Assembly: GCF_900112365.1 (NCBI RefSeq)
Contig: NZ_FOLQ01000023.1
Coordinates: forward strand, 52,782-89,399
Source: Spirosoma endophyticum
Lineage (GTDB): Bacteria > Bacteroidota > Bacteroidia > Cytophagales > Spirosomataceae
Direction: 5' to 3'
Length of the DNA: 36,618 nucleotides
The notes under the pieces are model-generated. The model ran no database searches. It saw nothing but the letters and a program-made list of their open reading frames with translations, and was not told the DNA's origin. A program made the translations under genes and the position numbers. Position 1 is the first letter of the stretch. Every line of letters begins with the position of its first letter. Shown piece after piece: positions 16,466 through 24,752 of the stretch.

Positions 16466-16654
16466 GTAGTTAACGAGTTTGGAAGCACATTAATTAGAAG
16501 GCCCTACGCTATCAAACGGCCCAACCGTCTCCTTGGCTACAGCTTGCTGGAAAAATTAAGTGTAGCCGCTGCTTTTCTCAACTGGGTTACGGCTAAAGAG
16601 TACGGCTATCGTTTGGGAGTTACTTCACTAGATTTACCACCCGTCGATGCCTAG
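16466..16654 (+). pseudogene. possible start-less gene remnant
   Basis: An open frame of 62 codons between TAA (16463) and TAG (16652) has gene-like composition (LLGYSLLEKLSVAAAFLNWV, then TAKEYGYRLGVTSLD) but no ATG or plausible GTG start. It lies in the 330-bp gap between the AsmA-like and Fic genes. It may be the tail of a deleted gene, or chance. I do not recognise the family; the rest of the gap holds nothing obvious. Confidence 0.2.
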
Positions 16655-16755
16655 CTACTCAAATCCCGTTTAATTAAACGTCCCTATGTTTTCGTTGAGA
16701 AAAAGTGATTTTTGTCCCCTTTCAACAAATCGCAAGCTATTTTAGGATCTTAAAG

Positions 16756-17520
16756 CTACCGCGCAATGACCTCCTCTAGGTAACGAGTCAGCTGGCTGTG
16801 GAGAAAACTCACAATTGGCTCCGACGTTTTCTGACGCCAACTGGCCGCTAAAGCCGCAAAATAAAGAGGGCCCTGATCCGTGTAGACGAAACTAAGGGGT
16901 AAACCATGATACTGCTGAATATAACTCATCAGCAACCGGGCCAGCCGACCATTCCCCGCCCCAAAAGGGTGAAGACTTAACAAAATGAAATGAGCTTGGA
17001 AGGATAAATCGTACAGCTGGCGGGGTGTTTTGCGCTGGTTGATGCGAGTGTTGATGTCTTTGAGTAACTCCGCCAAGGCTAAAGGCAGTTTGTGTGCATC
17101 GCCTAACCTGCCTCGGCCCGCCAAGGCATTGTCGAGGCGCAGTTCTCCTTTACGGGTATCGATCGTGCTCAACAACGAATCAAGCGGCCAGCCGGTCTGG
17201 CGCATTAAGTTGGCCGCCAGTTGTTGACAGGCGAATCGGTTCAAGGGTTCATGTTGAATGGCCATGGTCAGGATCTGCCCCAACGTCTGGTGGTAATCGA
17301 TGATCATCAACTGGTCCGTTTGGGGCTGATCAGCCAGTAGGCTACCGCTTTGAAGCAATGTCTTGGTTTGGGTCAGGGTGAGCCTAGCCCCGTCGATGGC
17401 GGTCGAGTGATAAGTAAGCAAAATGAGTGGATCAATCGTATGGCCGTTAGTGTTGATTACTGCTGCTTTAAAGCGGTCGAGCAGTTGGGGTAAGGTGGCG
17501 AGTTGTAAGTTAGCTTTCAT
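16756..17520 (-). CDS. Fic family protein with altered catalytic motif
   Basis: 254 aa, a normal length for a stand-alone Fic protein. The Fic motif is HPFGAGNGRLAR (residues 184-195). The canonical form is HPFx(D/E)GNGRxxR, and the acidic residue that holds the metal is Ala188 here. His184 and the GNGR phosphate loop are intact. Near the N-terminus, HSTAIDGARLTL (38-49) sits where many Fic proteins carry the inhibitory motif (S/T)xxxE(G/N); here the Glu is Asp43. Canonical Fic enzymes transfer AMP to target hydroxyls. Loss of the metal ligand suggests reduced AMP transfer, another substrate, or a target-binding role; that is inference. The protein starts at ATG 17520 and has no obvious antitoxin partner beside it. 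Confidence 0.9.
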   Translation of the reverse strand: MKANLQLATLPQLLDRFKAAVINTNGHTIDPLILLTYHSTAIDGARLTLTQTKTLLQSGSLLADQPQTDQLMIIDYHQTLGQILTMAIQHEPLNRFACQQLAANLMRQTGWPLDSLLSTIDTRKGELRLDNALAGRGRLGDAHKLPLALAELLKDINTRINQRKTPRQLYDLSFQAHFILLSLHPFGAGNGRLARLLMSYIQQYHGLPLSFVYTDQGPLYFAALAASWRQKTSEPIVSFLHSQLTRYLEEVIAR

Positions 17521-17750
17521 AGAAACGAAGGCGTGATAAAGGGGTTAGGTTGGGTGGCTCTACCGATCTTAAATGCTCAGAAGCACGAACGCTTTAATGC
17601 AGCCCAGCGCAGCTTGGTCAAGGCCTGGCGGACTATACGGCTGCGGTTTTCGGAAGACAGTTCCCCATATCTTTACCCATAAGCCAATGTTAGTCATTGA
17701 ACAGGTTGTACGTTTCAACAAAAATTATCTTTAGGCTACTAGGCAACCAG
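17521..17750. other. intergenic region upstream of Fic and recombinase genes
   Basis: Divergent control region. A GTG-started 49-codon frame on the plus strand (17533-17682, containing FNAAQRSLVKAWRTIRLRFS) is open but unsupported. No RNA gene was seen. Confidence 0.35.
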
Positions 17751-17811
17751 GTTACAAATCAGCAACGGTCATTTAAGATTTGTAACAAAACCCCATTTAC
17801 TCCTATATTGG
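17751..17811 (+). promoter_or_regulatory. inverted repeat overlapping the likely recombinase promoter
   Basis: GTTACAAATC (17751-17760) and GATTTGTAAC (17777-17786) are perfect inverted repeats 16 bp apart. The right arm contains TTTG (17779-17782), which is 21 bp before TATATTGG (17804-17811), a fair match to the Bacteroidota -33/-7 pattern. The recombinase ATG follows at 17831. The repeat could be an autoregulatory operator or a recombination subsite. Confidence 0.45.
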
Positions 17812-17830
17812 CCTTTCATTCCCCTTCGTT

Positions 17831-18511
17831 ATGGAAAGTCAGCCTTTACTACATGTGGCGTATTACCGTGTCTCAACCAAGCAGCAAGGTCAAAGTGGGT
17901 TAGGCCTGGAGGCCCAGCGTACCCAGGTCATGGGTTTCATTGGTAGCCAGACTCAGTTGGTGCGAGAATTCATCGAAGTGGAAAGCGGTAAGCGTGATAG
18001 TCGTCCTCAGCTTCTAGAAGCGCTGGCTTATGCGAAGCAACATAAAGCCCGGTTAGTGATTGCCAAATTGGATCGGCTTAGCCGTAATGCTGGATTTATC
18101 TTCGCCCTCAAAGATAGCGGAGTCGATTTTGTCTGTGCGGACATGCCCGATGCCAACACCCTAACCATTGGCATCTTTGCTACCCTCGCTCAACATGAAC
18201 GAGAGTTAATTGGTGAACGAACCAAGAAGGCGTTAGCTATTAAGAAGCAGCAAGGGTTTCAACTCGGATCACCCCAGAACCTGACACCGTTAGCCCAACA
18301 GAAAGGCGTTGCAGCTATAAAGCGAAAAGCGGCTACGAATGAAAATAACCAGCGGGCGTTGCTGACCATCAAAGGATACTTGAATCAAGATAAGACCCTG
18401 CAACAGATTGCTGACGAGCTAAACGCATCGGGCTTTCGAACGGCTAAGGGGCATCTGTTTCAGCGGGTGCAAATACACCGCTTGATGAATAAGTTGTTCG
18501 TTAAATCTTAG
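17831..18511 (+). CDS. serine recombinase (resolvase family), 226 aa
   Basis: The N-terminal catalytic domain has HVAYYRVSTKQQGQSGLGLE with the nucleophile Ser15. It continues with the conserved AKLDRLSRN (79-86), which carries the active-site Arg residues, and ANTLTIGIFATLAQHEREL, which leads into the long E helix (ERTKKALAI). Residues about 165-226 form a small helix-turn-helix (TLQQIADELNASGFRTAKG, then RVQIHRLM). The length is that of small resolvases or invertases, not large serine integrases. A cointegrate-resolution or DNA-inversion role is expected from the family. No invertible segment is obvious nearby. The start is ATG at 17831; a perfect 10-bp inverted repeat lies upstream. Confidence 0.9.
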   Translation: MESQPLLHVAYYRVSTKQQGQSGLGLEAQRTQVMGFIGSQTQLVREFIEVESGKRDSRPQLLEALAYAKQHKARLVIAKLDRLSRNAGFIFALKDSGVDFVCADMPDANTLTIGIFATLAQHERELIGERTKKALAIKKQQGFQLGSPQNLTPLAQQKGVAAIKRKAATNENNQRALLTIKGYLNQDKTLQQIADELNASGFRTAKGHLFQRVQIHRLMNKLFVKS

Positions 18512-18533
18512 CCAACAAGCGGTAGTCACCAGA

Positions 18534-20927
18534 TTAGCGTACACCACCACCCATCCGATTTTTATCCGCGTCATTGCCTAAGCTTCGATCTTTGGCTGCC
18601 TTTACCGTCCGTTTGCCAAAATTATAGGTGAAAGCTAGCTGAAGGCGCTGGTTATCGTTGTAGTATTGATTACTCGAGGACACATTGCCGTAAGAGACTA
18701 CATAGCGATAGAGTTGCGTATGAAATACATCCCGGAAAATAAGTTTGACATTCCCATCCCTAAACAAGGGTTTATTGAGACTAATGAACGTAAAAAATAG
18801 CCCTTTGCTTTGATTAATTGTACTCCGACTGGGCGATTCGTAAACCAGCAGCAATTCAGCTTTGTACCCTTTGGGTAAGGAGAACACGTTATTGAGATAC
18901 GTCTGTACGCCGTAGCCCGTCAACGAACCGGCGTCATACTGACCGATGGGCGACTGGGTTTGCGAGCCCCGAAGACCCCCATTCCAGTTCATGGACCACC
19001 ACTTCGTCCACTCATGCCCCCAGGTAAGGCCCACAAACTCGCTGTGAAGCTGGGCCAGGTTGGTAAACGATACGGTGTAAATCCTGGTGTCGGGATCAAA
19101 AAAGACCGTGTTCAGGATCGCATCCTGCGTGTTTGAATAGTTAACAGAGAGGGTCAGTCCACCCAAGGTAACGTTGGCATCCAGCGTATGGGCAAAGGAT
19201 GGTTTTAAGCCTGGGTTACCCACCGAAATCAAGTAGGGATCGGACTGCCAGCGGTAGGGTACCAAAGCCGATAAAGACGGCCGAGAAATTTTACGAGCAT
19301 AGGATACGCTTATTTTTGGGCCATTGGGTAGCGTTTTGCTCAGGCTCAGGCTAGGGAAAAAACCAGAATAGGTTCGACTCAGCGTTGAACTGACCAGTTC
19401 CTGATAAGTTCGTTCATACCGCAAACCCGTTTGCAGGGACCAGCCGGGTTTAAATTTGGTACTGTAGCTGGCATAACCCGCGTAGGAATGCTCGGTATAG
19501 TTCCCAGAATTACTGAAGCTCGAATCAAGCACATACTTTCCAGTACTCCCTTCATTCTCTTGGGTTACCAGATTATCATTGCTGATGGTGGTCCATTGGA
19601 AACCCGCTTCCCAGCGTCCGCTTTTTAACGGCAGCGTTAGATCAGCCTTACCGATCAGATTACCCTCCGTTTTTGGATTTTGAATGCGAGCCCGGCTAGG
19701 TGAGCGTAGCGAACTACGGTCTACATTCTGGTACTGATAGGTTAAAAATTGGGTGTTTGATCGATCGAAAAAGCTCTTGGTTATCGTCACTGACAGCTCT
19801 TTACCCGCACTGTCGAGCTTACCCGTGTAATTGAAACTGCCATCATAATTCCGGCCGTCATCCGTTTCAAGCCGATTTAATACCAGTACCGAATCGACCC
19901 CAGGACTATGGCTTCTAAAGACTGTTGTCCCATCGGTGGTGCTACGAATGGTTTGGCTGCTGCTGTTGAACCGCATACCTAGCACATGATTGGGGTTGGG
20001 AAAAAAGTCAATACCACTGAAGGTGGAGAAACCCTTGGTTTTATAGAGCGAGAAGGCTTGCCCCGCCATCGATCCGGCCTGATACGTACGTACCGAGGCT
20101 TCCTCAGAACCCACCTGATCAAACCGGCCATTGAGGGTGGTGAACACATTCCACCGGGGCGATCGAAAATTGAGGGAGCCATTGGGGTTGAAGCGCCCGT
20201 AGTGGCCCTGCGAGTAGGTGGTGCTCAGCCGCCCATTAATGCCTCGTTCTAAGCTCTTCAAGGTGATAATATTAATGACCGCTCCGAAACTGGCATCGTA
20301 TTTAGCCGATGGATTAGGGATCACTTCGATCTTTAAGATATCCTCGGCTGAGAAATTTTGCAGGAAATTGTCCAGAGTGCCTTGGCCCATCTGGCGACCA
20401 TCCACCAAGATCAGGACATTACTCTTGTTTCCCACTTTAATACCTAACGGGGTTGCCGATACCAGAGGCGCATATCTCAAAATGTCTTCTACCTTATTGC
20501 CTTTGGCGATGACGCTATTGGCTACGGTTAACACCAGTCGATCCCCCTGGTTCTCCACTAAACTTCGCTGCCCTTTGACGTTAATCTGGGCCAGATTCTC
20601 CGTTTTTTCGGTCAGCGTAATAATGCCCAAATCCTTTGCCGGATCGGTTTCACGTAACGTAAAGGCAGGGAGCCACGTGGCTTGGTGGCCAACTGATTGC
20701 ACGTGGAGTAAGTACGTGCCAGCCGCCAGTTTATTTATCCGAAAAAAGCCTTTTTCGTCCGTTACTGCGCCTTTGATCGTACTGGAGTCGTTGGCTGAAG
20801 CAAGCCGAATAGTGGCGTAAGGCGCTGGTTGATGATCCGTTTCAACGACGGTTCCTTGTAGCTGGAACTGAGCCAGGCCGGGCAGACAAGTCCCCAAACA
20901 AAGCAGAAGGAATGTAATTTTTTTCAT
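18534..20927 (-). CDS. outer-membrane beta-barrel protein with carboxypeptidase-like N-domain
   Basis: 797 aa. A signal peptide (MKKITFLLLCLGTCLPGLAQ) is followed by a CarboxypepD_reg-like domain at about 22-105 (LQGTVVETDHQPAPYATIRL, then GAVTDEKGFFRINKLAAGTY). A plug-like region at about 115-220 contains NVLILVDGRQM and KIEVIPNPSAKYDASFGAVI. The remaining 570 residues are aromatic-rich amphipathic strands of an outer-membrane barrel of the OMP_b-brl_3 type, ending QLAFTYNFGKRTVKAA and a short tail. These are relatives of TonB-dependent receptors, and the ligand cannot be read from sequence. The gene is divergent from a LytTR regulator and its kinase, which may control it. Confidence 0.9.
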   Translation of the reverse strand: MKKITFLLLCLGTCLPGLAQFQLQGTVVETDHQPAPYATIRLASANDSSTIKGAVTDEKGFFRINKLAAGTYLLHVQSVGHQATWLPAFTLRETDPAKDLGIITLTEKTENLAQINVKGQRSLVENQGDRLVLTVANSVIAKGNKVEDILRYAPLVSATPLGIKVGNKSNVLILVDGRQMGQGTLDNFLQNFSAEDILKIEVIPNPSAKYDASFGAVINIITLKSLERGINGRLSTTYSQGHYGRFNPNGSLNFRSPRWNVFTTLNGRFDQVGSEEASVRTYQAGSMAGQAFSLYKTKGFSTFSGIDFFPNPNHVLGMRFNSSSQTIRSTTDGTTVFRSHSPGVDSVLVLNRLETDDGRNYDGSFNYTGKLDSAGKELSVTITKSFFDRSNTQFLTYQYQNVDRSSLRSPSRARIQNPKTEGNLIGKADLTLPLKSGRWEAGFQWTTISNDNLVTQENEGSTGKYVLDSSFSNSGNYTEHSYAGYASYSTKFKPGWSLQTGLRYERTYQELVSSTLSRTYSGFFPSLSLSKTLPNGPKISVSYARKISRPSLSALVPYRWQSDPYLISVGNPGLKPSFAHTLDANVTLGGLTLSVNYSNTQDAILNTVFFDPDTRIYTVSFTNLAQLHSEFVGLTWGHEWTKWWSMNWNGGLRGSQTQSPIGQYDAGSLTGYGVQTYLNNVFSLPKGYKAELLLVYESPSRSTINQSKGLFFTFISLNKPLFRDGNVKLIFRDVFHTQLYRYVVSYGNVSSSNQYYNDNQRLQLAFTYNFGKRTVKAAKDRSLGNDADKNRMGGGVR

Positions 20928-21078
20928 GGTATACTGAGTAAAGCAAGGAAGAATCTAACTTGAAGCAGGAAGCGTTTGGCCCCTTCAGTCTAAAAGCGGT
21001 CGAATAGTCAGGCGCTGGGGGTAAAACCACCAAGCCACGATTCCCGTACCGTATCACTGACCTGATCACGCACTCACC

Positions 21079-21840
21079 ATGACAACTCTACTTCGTTGCG
21101 CGATTATTGATGATGAATTCCTAGCCCAGGCGTTACTGGCAAAGTATGTCCGGCGCGTTCCCTGGCTGGAATTGGTGGCGACCTTCGATGATGCCATTAC
21201 CGCCTTTAATCAGCTACCAAACCTAGCCGTCGATGTGATTTTTCTGGATATCACGATGCCCAAAATGACGGGACTTGAGTTTTTACGGGCTTATCCAGCC
21301 CCGCATCCAGCGGTGATCATGACAACTGCCGATCCAGAACACGCCCTGGCGGGATTCGATTTTGGCGTGACAGATTATCTGCTCAAACCAATCCCGTTTG
21401 ACCGCTTTCTCAAAGCGATTGGACGCGCCGGAGAGAAGAAAACGAGTGCGCCTTTGGTGGGCTCGTTGCCGGAGCAAACAACAACATCGCCTCTGGCTGG
21501 AAAGCCCACGCCGGGTACTGATTTTATCTACTTTAAAACCGACCGGAAACTGGAACAAGTGCGGGTGGATGATCTCGTCTTTGCTGAATCGCTGGGGGAT
21601 TACCTCAAAATTTTTCTGGCTGATCGCTACTTGGTGGTTCTGCTAACCATGAAAAAGCTAGTGGATACCCTACCCGCTGACCGCTTTCTGCGGGTTCACC
21701 GATCCTGCATCGTCCAGTTGCGTCACATTCAAACCCTAGAGGGTAATACCATCCACGTTTCTACGGGGCAGGCGTTGGTTGTGGGGCCTAACTACCGGGC
21801 CGAGGTAAAAGAAGCGGTTCAGAAATGGCTGGCCGTTTAG
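21079..21840 (+). CDS. LytTR-family response regulator
   Basis: 253 aa. A receiver domain (1-120) has the acidic pair D11 and D12 (AIIDDE), the phosphorylation site D57 (VIFLDITMPKMTGLEFL), the TT switch at about 82-83 (MTTAD) and K103 (YLLKP). A linker is followed by a LytTR DNA-binding domain at about 150-250 (FIYFKTDRKLEQVRVDDLVF, then FLRVHRSCIVQL). All key phosphotransfer residues are present. The cognate kinase is very probably the LytS-like protein 245 bp downstream (22086). The gene is divergent from the beta-barrel protein, with 151 bp between starts, so both can share control elements. Confidence 0.95.
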   Translation: MTTLLRCAIIDDEFLAQALLAKYVRRVPWLELVATFDDAITAFNQLPNLAVDVIFLDITMPKMTGLEFLRAYPAPHPAVIMTTADPEHALAGFDFGVTDYLLKPIPFDRFLKAIGRAGEKKTSAPLVGSLPEQTTTSPLAGKPTPGTDFIYFKTDRKLEQVRVDDLVFAESLGDYLKIFLADRYLVVLLTMKKLVDTLPADRFLRVHRSCIVQLRHIQTLEGNTIHVSTGQALVVGPNYRAEVKEAVQKWLAV

Positions 21841-21977
21841 GGGAGCAGTCGGTGGGACTAGCCACTAATACCATTGTGTTTCCTAAAAAAGGTTGAAGTC
21901 TATCCGTTCGCATCAGAGAATCAAGTAAGTTTCTGTTGAGAGCGAAAGTAGTGCAGGTCAAATGGTCCCTTCAATTA

Positions 21978-22006
21978 AATCGATAGAGGTATTGTTTTAA
22001 TCGATA
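21978..22006. promoter_or_regulatory. candidate LytTR operator: AATCGATA direct repeats
   Basis: AATCGATA occurs at 21978-21985 and 21999-22006, a start-to-start distance of 21 bp. LytTR domains typically bind two imperfect 9-bp direct repeats about 12-13 bp apart, the same spacing. A degenerate third copy (GTCGGATA) follows at about 22026. It lies between the regulator and kinase genes, upstream of the kinase start. Confidence 0.45.
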
Positions 22007-22085
22007 AAAGTCGGATGATGGGTTTAGTCGGATAAAAAGGGGCCTTTATCGAAAAAATGGGCGAAGCTGTCCAAACGGAGTTACT

Positions 22086-23243
22086 TTGTTAACTGATCCT
22101 TCTACGCCCTTGCTAACGTCTCAACTTGCTCTACTGACCGATGAAACCCGCTATCGAGGCTGGACCCGAATCGGCTTTCATGGGGTGCTTTTACTGGGCG
22201 TGTTTTTACTGATTTTTTCGACCTATATTCCCTGGTTTCTTTATCCAAATCCATCCCTTCATTATCCGGTAAAGACCTATGCAGGACCCATTTTACGGGA
22301 TTCACTGAGTGTTATTGTTCAGTACTACAGTCTGGTCTATCTCTTTACCCACTATGGTCGGCGTCCGCTCGTGTTGCTTCTTGGTCTGGCCCTTTATTAC
22401 GTCGTCCTGTTTACGGTGTATTACTATTCCTCCTATATCGTCAAGCATTATTTTGGTCTGACGGATGATTATTCGGGGTCGATCAACCACTTCGAGCGCT
22501 TGCCGTATGGGCGAGCGTTGTTTAATCTAGGTACCTTTTTTCATCTATTATTTATCATTGAGCGAGCCTTTTACCCATTGGCTGTTAAGTTGGTACTGGA
22601 AGTGTATCGACGACAAGTGCGCCATGGTCAGCTTCAGCAGCAATACACCCGGCTGGAACTTGATTTTCTGAAAAGTCAGATTAACCCCCATTTTCTGTTC
22701 AATGTGCTCAATAGCATTTATGCCCTAACGGAGGAAGAGAGTCCACAGGCGGCCCGAATTACGCTCCAGCTATCGGGTATGATGCGCTACGCGCTGTATG
22801 AGACGGCGGATTCGTTGGTCCCCCTGAGTAAAGAGTTAAGCTTCATTCGGAATTATATGAACCTGGAACAACTCCGAACGGCCAAACGACTAGCGTTGGC
22901 TAGCGAGTTACCTGAATCGGTGGACGAATCACTACAGATTGCCCCTTTCTTATTAATTACCTTTCTTGAAAATGCCTTTAAACACGGGGTTCAAAACAAC
23001 GCCCAAAAATCTTGGGTAAAGCTGAGCTTGGTGATCATTGATGATGTACTGAATTTGTCGCTAAGCAATAGTAAACCCGTCAACCCCTACCCTATGTTGG
23101 GTGGTTTAGGGTTATCGAATGTGAAAAAGAGGTTATCCCTTCAATATCCAGACCACAGGCTTCGCATCTTAGACGAAGAAACAACGTATAGTATCACGCT
23201 TCAATTGACCTTGTCGAGAAAAGAGGGATTGGTTCGTCAGTAG
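22086..23243 (+). CDS. LytS-like sensor histidine kinase (His_kinase family)
   Basis: 385 aa. Four membrane helices are visible at about 32-51, 72-90, 95-116 and 147-171. A coiled-coil linker follows (QVRHGQLQQQYTRLELDFL). The histidine box is KSQINPHFLFNVLNSIYAL with phospho-acceptor His202. The C-terminal ATPase half has FLLITFLENAFKHGV (N-box) and GGLGLSNVKKRL (G-box). The start is TTG at 22086: no ATG occurs until far inside the kinase domain, and GGAG lies at 22077-22080, 5 bases before the TTG. It pairs with the LytTR regulator at 21079. No extracellular sensing domain is present, so the signal is probably sensed in the membrane. Confidence 0.93.
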   Translation: MLTDPSTPLLTSQLALLTDETRYRGWTRIGFHGVLLLGVFLLIFSTYIPWFLYPNPSLHYPVKTYAGPILRDSLSVIVQYYSLVYLFTHYGRRPLVLLLGLALYYVVLFTVYYYSSYIVKHYFGLTDDYSGSINHFERLPYGRALFNLGTFFHLLFIIERAFYPLAVKLVLEVYRRQVRHGQLQQQYTRLELDFLKSQINPHFLFNVLNSIYALTEEESPQAARITLQLSGMMRYALYETADSLVPLSKELSFIRNYMNLEQLRTAKRLALASELPESVDESLQIAPFLLITFLENAFKHGVQNNAQKSWVKLSLVIIDDVLNLSLSNSKPVNPYPMLGGLGLSNVKKRLSLQYPDHRLRILDEETTYSITLQLTLSRKEGLVRQ

Positions 23244-23537
23244 TCATTATTGTACCTACAGGGTTAGCTTTGTAGGCTAATTTCAGCCCTTTGCTGCTAA
23301 GAAGCCCCCTTTATTAGCCAACGGTCCTGGCCAAGGTGACCCTATTTGTTGATTGCGGGATAGCTCAAAAAGGATACCAAACGTCTAGGGCATTTTTTGA
23401 AGGGTCGTTTGTAAAATGCCATAAGCGATAACATGCCTGAATCTGGTTAATCAGGGAATGGTCAAAGGGCAAAATTTGGCTAGGTAGGATTTGGCCGGAA
23501 GTTAGCAACCTAATCCCCTCAAAGCCGTTAGAGAGGT
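23244..23537. other. intergenic region before the HU gene
   Basis: A short inverted repeat, GGCATTTT (23389-23396) and AAAATGCC (23413-23420), with nested AAACG/CGTTT, could form a weak hairpin or operator. Otherwise there is nothing recognisable. Confidence 0.4.
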
Positions 23538-23831
23538 ATGACAAAGCAAGATGTACTCCGACGGATTACCGAGCAAACGGGTATTGATCCTCAACTCAGT
23601 TCAACCATTATGGAATCCTTTTTTGACGTGATAAAAGGGGCCGTTAGTGAAGGCGAAACGATTTACATTCGTCGATTTGGTAGCTTTGGCCCCAAACAAC
23701 GCGCTCGTAAAATAGGCCGCAACCTCAGCGCCAACACGGCTCTGGTGATTGAGGCCCATTCGATTCCGGGCTTTAAACCGAGTGCTGAATTTGTTCAGCA
23801 GGTTCGAAGCTCGAAAGCCGACAGAAAGTAG
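23538..23831 (+). CDS. HU/IHF-family DNA-binding protein
   Basis: 97 aa. Opening helices (MTKQDVLRRITEQTGID, then MESFFDVIKGAVSEGETIYI) lead into RRFGSFGPKQRARKIGRNL. This is the conserved HU saddle and start of the DNA-binding arm; the arm then has AHSIPGFKPS with the intercalating proline region, and KPSAEFVQQV ends the fold. The length is normal for HU-alpha/beta types. It bends DNA and compacts the nucleoid. The gene stands alone, followed 20 bp after its stop by one of the strongest hairpins in the window. Confidence 0.95.
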   Translation: MTKQDVLRRITEQTGIDPQLSSTIMESFFDVIKGAVSEGETIYIRRFGSFGPKQRARKIGRNLSANTALVIEAHSIPGFKPSAEFVQQVRSSKADRK

Positions 23832-23851
23832 TTGGAAATGTGATCCAATAA

Positions 23852-23900
23852 GTTACAAAACTAGGTGGTGACATACAATGTCACCACCTAGTTTTGTAAC
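23852..23900 (+). terminator. 23-bp perfect terminator hairpin after the HU gene
   Basis: Arms 23852-23874 and 23878-23900 are perfect complements with a 3-nt loop. The centre reads AGGTGGTGACAT-ACA-ATGTCACC. Downstream is the T-rich AACTAGTTTTGTACTATTTTT. This fits a strong intrinsic terminator. Confidence 0.85.
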
Positions 23901-24257
23901 AACTAGTTTTGTACTATTTTTAGTCAATTTGAATAAGCAATCTTATATTAAGGAATTATTCTAAGATCATATACCCTATACAAGCCCTGAAAACAGGCCA
24001 GATTGTCCTTTGGAAAGGGAAGAAGAAAGTCTTGCATTATGTTACGTGAATATATATAGATTGAGCCCTCAATTGCGCGTAAAGTATCTTCCAAAAACAG
24101 CTTCAGCTTTGATGAACCGTGTTAGAATAAAGCAATCATCCATTGAGAATTTACCATTAGCTAAGTGCTGATTTTCAGTAGCTGTGATGTGCAACAGCAG
24201 GTAGCTTTTAGTTCTTGATAATTTGTAGAGCTTGTTGAGAATTTCAAAAGTTTGGTT
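23901..24257. other. AT-rich intergenic region, no recognised gene
   Basis: About 350 bp of AT-rich DNA between converging genes. A weak ATCTTA/TAAGAT inverted repeat lies around 23941-23969. I see no coding frame. Confidence 0.4.
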
Positions 24258-24752
24258 CTAAAAAATATGACCGAAGGCGTAACCTATTTCACTGATGGTT
24301 AACGAAAGTGTTATTTCGTCTAGCATCTGCTTCAAGTAGGCGTTTTTAGACTGACTACCTGCCCGGGTAAATGCAACGTGCACATGATTAGTGTGAGGCC
24401 CATTACCTCCCGTATAGGGACGGGGACCTCCCTTAGTAAGGCTCCAGATTTGTCCGTTCCATATAATATGATCAACTCCTAAGTTTCGACTATACTCAAT
24501 AAAACCATCCATCAAAGCATTGCCAATTCGTAGTTGTTCCAAGTCATATGCATCCAAATAAATATCAGCCGCTCGTCCTTCTGCATGCGCTGAGAATCCT
24601 CCTGTGTGCGTTGTTCTATTAACATATCCTCCTACACCCCGTCCGGCGGGATGATTCTTTGGGATTACGGGGAAATAATCAGGCACCAATTCTTGTACGT
24701 ACTTGACAAGGGGCTGGGTTTTTCGCCAGTTTACATTAGATAAATCGGACAT
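24258..24752 (-). CDS. M15-like / ARB-07466-type peptidase-fold protein
   Basis: 164 aa. The core contains GGFSAHAEGRAADIYLDAYD, DHIIWNGQIWSL and GPHTNHVHVAFTR. The His of SAHAEGR, the Asp of AADIY and the last H-x-H form the zinc-ligand pattern of the peptidase M15/hedgehog-type fold. The IIWNGQIWS segment is typical of the ARB-07466-like subfamily found on mycobacterial, phage and surface proteins. A cell-wall peptide target is likely by family. There is no signal peptide, so the protein is cytosolic or released by another route. An extra C-terminal tail of about 35 residues (LKQMLDEITLSLTISEIGYA) lies beyond the fold. It stands alone in an AT-rich stretch, which could indicate a mobile or phage origin. 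Confidence 0.85.
   Translation of the reverse strand: MSDLSNVNWRKTQPLVKYVQELVPDYFPVIPKNHPAGRGVGGYVNRTTHTGGFSAHAEGRAADIYLDAYDLEQLRIGNALMDGFIEYSRNLGVDHIIWNGQIWSLTKGGPRPYTGGNGPHTNHVHVAFTRAGSQSKNAYLKQMLDEITLSLTISEIGYAFGHIF

Noticed and set aside
20218..20820. 200-codon frame antisense to the outer-membrane protein
   Set aside because: It is a mirror of a certain gene; its length reflects codon bias of the real strand.
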